Shown here piece after piece: positions 13,525 through 14,496 of a stretch of DNA of 14,496 nt (within the stretch, counting starts at the first letter, position 1; each line of letters starts with the position of its first letter). The position numbers were made by a program, and so were the translations under genes. Origin of the DNA: JAHDFB01 sp964607315 (lineage in GTDB: Bacteria; Bacteroidota; Bacteroidia; Chitinophagales; Saprospiraceae). The notes beneath the pieces were generated by a model. The model had not been told where the DNA came from. It saw nothing but the letters and a program-made list of their open reading frames with translations, and did not search any database. The stretch is from assembly GCA_964607315.1 (NCBI GenBank), contig CAZSKA010000074.1, positions 1 through 14,496 on the forward strand, given 5' to 3'.

Positions 13525-14496
13525 TCATTTCCTTAATTTCTTGACTATTTCTGAATTTACTAATGTTGTATTGCCATCTATATTCACCATCTTTCCAACA
13601 GAGCTTACATTTGACAACTCTTTAATTGAATTGAGATTTGGATTCTCATATATTTGTAAATCGCCTGCAATAGTTTGTAAAGCTTCAAGTCCATCAATCG
13701 AGATGAGTTTTCCATTCTTGGCTATTGTTAACCTTTTCGTAATGTCTGTTAAATATTTAAAAGTCCCTAATTTTTCCAATTTTTCATTCTTGTATATTGT
13801 GATACTTTCTATTGAGTTATTAGTTATCTCCAAACCCTCTAGGTTTTCTAAAGATGAATTACCTTCTATTCTTATTCCTTGTGATACCACTTTTAGGTTT
13901 TCTAATCCATTAAGGTTTGAAAGGTTTGTATTCTTAGATATCGATAAAAGTCCTACGTTCTGTAATTGAGATAGCGATGTGATATTTACAAGATTTGGAT
14001 TTTCACTTACTCCAAAGGAACCTTCGACTGATTTTATATTTTGCAAACCACGAAGATCTGCAATTCCAGTTTTTTCTATTGTTAAGTCTGTTGAAATTGT
14101 AGATAATTTACTTAGACCATTCAAATTTTCCAATTTGGGACAATCATGAATCCAAATATCACTTCCTACGTACTCTAAATTTCTAAGTCCGTCTAAATTT
14201 TTAAGCTTTGGATTCTTAAGTATTCTAAGAACTCCATTGATTTTTTTTACATGAATCAAACTATCGAGATTCAAAATAGGATCAATCGTTCCTGAAGTTA
14301 TTACAACATGACTTATAATATTGCTGTTTCGTTCAGACAAACTTGCAAACTCGTTTATTTTTTTTTGAGTGTTTAAAAGTATTTTCTGACTCTTATTACC
14401 ATATCCTTGCCCATTTAGCTCTTTGAGTTTATGCGAATTTGAATCTTGGGAATTGCATGAAAAAGCGATCAGTACAATAAGAAGTATTGAATATAT
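13525..14496 (-). CDS. Leucine-rich-repeat (receptor L-domain-like) lipoprotein, 5' end outside window
   Basis: The - strand frame stays open from the stop (13527-13525) to the right edge: 323 residues are visible and the initiator is missing. The visible N-terminus, IYSILLIVLIAFSC, is a lipoprotein signal with the lipidated Cys at codon 14457-14455, so the start codon should lie only a few codons beyond 14496. An in-frame TTG at 14340-14338 would remove the signal and is not the real start. After a polar linker, the rest is a series of about 20-25-residue beta-solenoid repeats: LRILKNPKLKNLDGLRNLEYV, IWIHDCPKLENLNGLSKL, LTIEKTGIADLRGLQNI and so on to VNIDGNTTLVNS. These resemble the L-domain/LRR repeats of bacterial surface proteins. 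Inferred role: a surface or periplasmic lipoprotein that binds proteins or glycans. There is no type IX sorting tail. Partner unknown. Confidence 0.82.
   Translation of the reverse strand: MYSILLIVLIAFSCNSQDSNSHKLKELNGQGYGNKSQKILLNTQKKINEFASLSERNSNIISHVVITSGTIDPILNLDSLIHVKKINGVLRILKNPKLKNLDGLRNLEYVGSDIWIHDCPKLENLNGLSKLSTISTDLTIEKTGIADLRGLQNIKSVEGSFGVSENPNLVNITSLSQLQNVGLLSISKNTNLSNLNGLENLKVVSQGIRIEGNSSLENLEGLEITNNSIESITIYKNEKLEKLGTFKYLTDITKRLTIAKNGKLISIDGLEALQTIAGDLQIYENPNLNSIKELSNVSSVGKMVNIDGNTTLVNSEIVKKLRK

Noticed and set aside
14338..14340. TTG as start codon of the LRR protein
   Set aside because: The frame remains open upstream and includes a lipoprotein signal; starting here would discard it.

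Overview
This AT-rich window looks like a chromosomal segment from a marine-type member of the Bacteroidota, most likely family Flavobacteriaceae. Three observations support this. The GH5 enzyme ends in a Por-type (type IX secretion) sorting domain. Several genes are preceded by TAnnTTTG boxes, the -7 element of the Bacteroidota primary sigma factor. Family content (DUF6428, Lcl/DUF1566 stalk protein, DUF937-OmpA, two-enzyme beta-glucanase set) is typical of that phylum. No named species can be assigned from the sequence alone.

Layout. The left edge (1-93) carries the 3' end of a structured RNA, read as the tail of tmRNA (ssrA), with its own terminator. Next comes an envelope trio: two paralogous outer-membrane beta-barrel genes on the + strand (200-838 and 2067-2738) flank a secreted stalk protein with an Lcl/DUF1566 head on the - strand (972-1760). 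From 2778 to the right edge every protein gene is on the - strand.

The leftmost of these, a DUF6428 gene and a DUF4287/DUF5655 gene (3810-2778), form a small operon with its own promoter box. Upstream of it is a two-gene glucanase operon with a 2-nt gap. It encodes a surface lipoprotein with Calx-beta and GH16 laminarinase domains (7736-6555) and a large secreted GH5 enzyme with two CBM6-like modules and a T9SS tail (6552-3868). Together these could cut beta-glucan at the cell surface and in the medium. No SusC/SusD pair is present here, so a complete polysaccharide utilisation locus is not shown.

The 838-bp gap at 7737-8574 has no convincing gene. It holds a nested pair of imperfect inverted repeats (outer 8038-8460, inner 8211-8371) that looks like a MITE or a decayed insertion element, then a palindrome and the terminator of the next gene. 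That gene (10275-8575) encodes a DUF937 / one-TM / His- and Met-rich / OmpA-like protein that probably spans the inner membrane. It is followed by an S9 serine peptidase (12460-10430), an arylamine N-acetyltransferase (13435-12662), and a leucine-rich-repeat lipoprotein that runs off the right edge (14496-13525).

The less ordinary signals are the nested inverted-repeat element, a family of four TTTGGG...CCCAAA palindromes scattered across the window, and two interleaved perfect stems just upstream of the acetyltransferase that could form an H-type pseudoknot. I found no complete new multi-gene system. The protein with the most unusual architecture is the DUF937-OmpA one.
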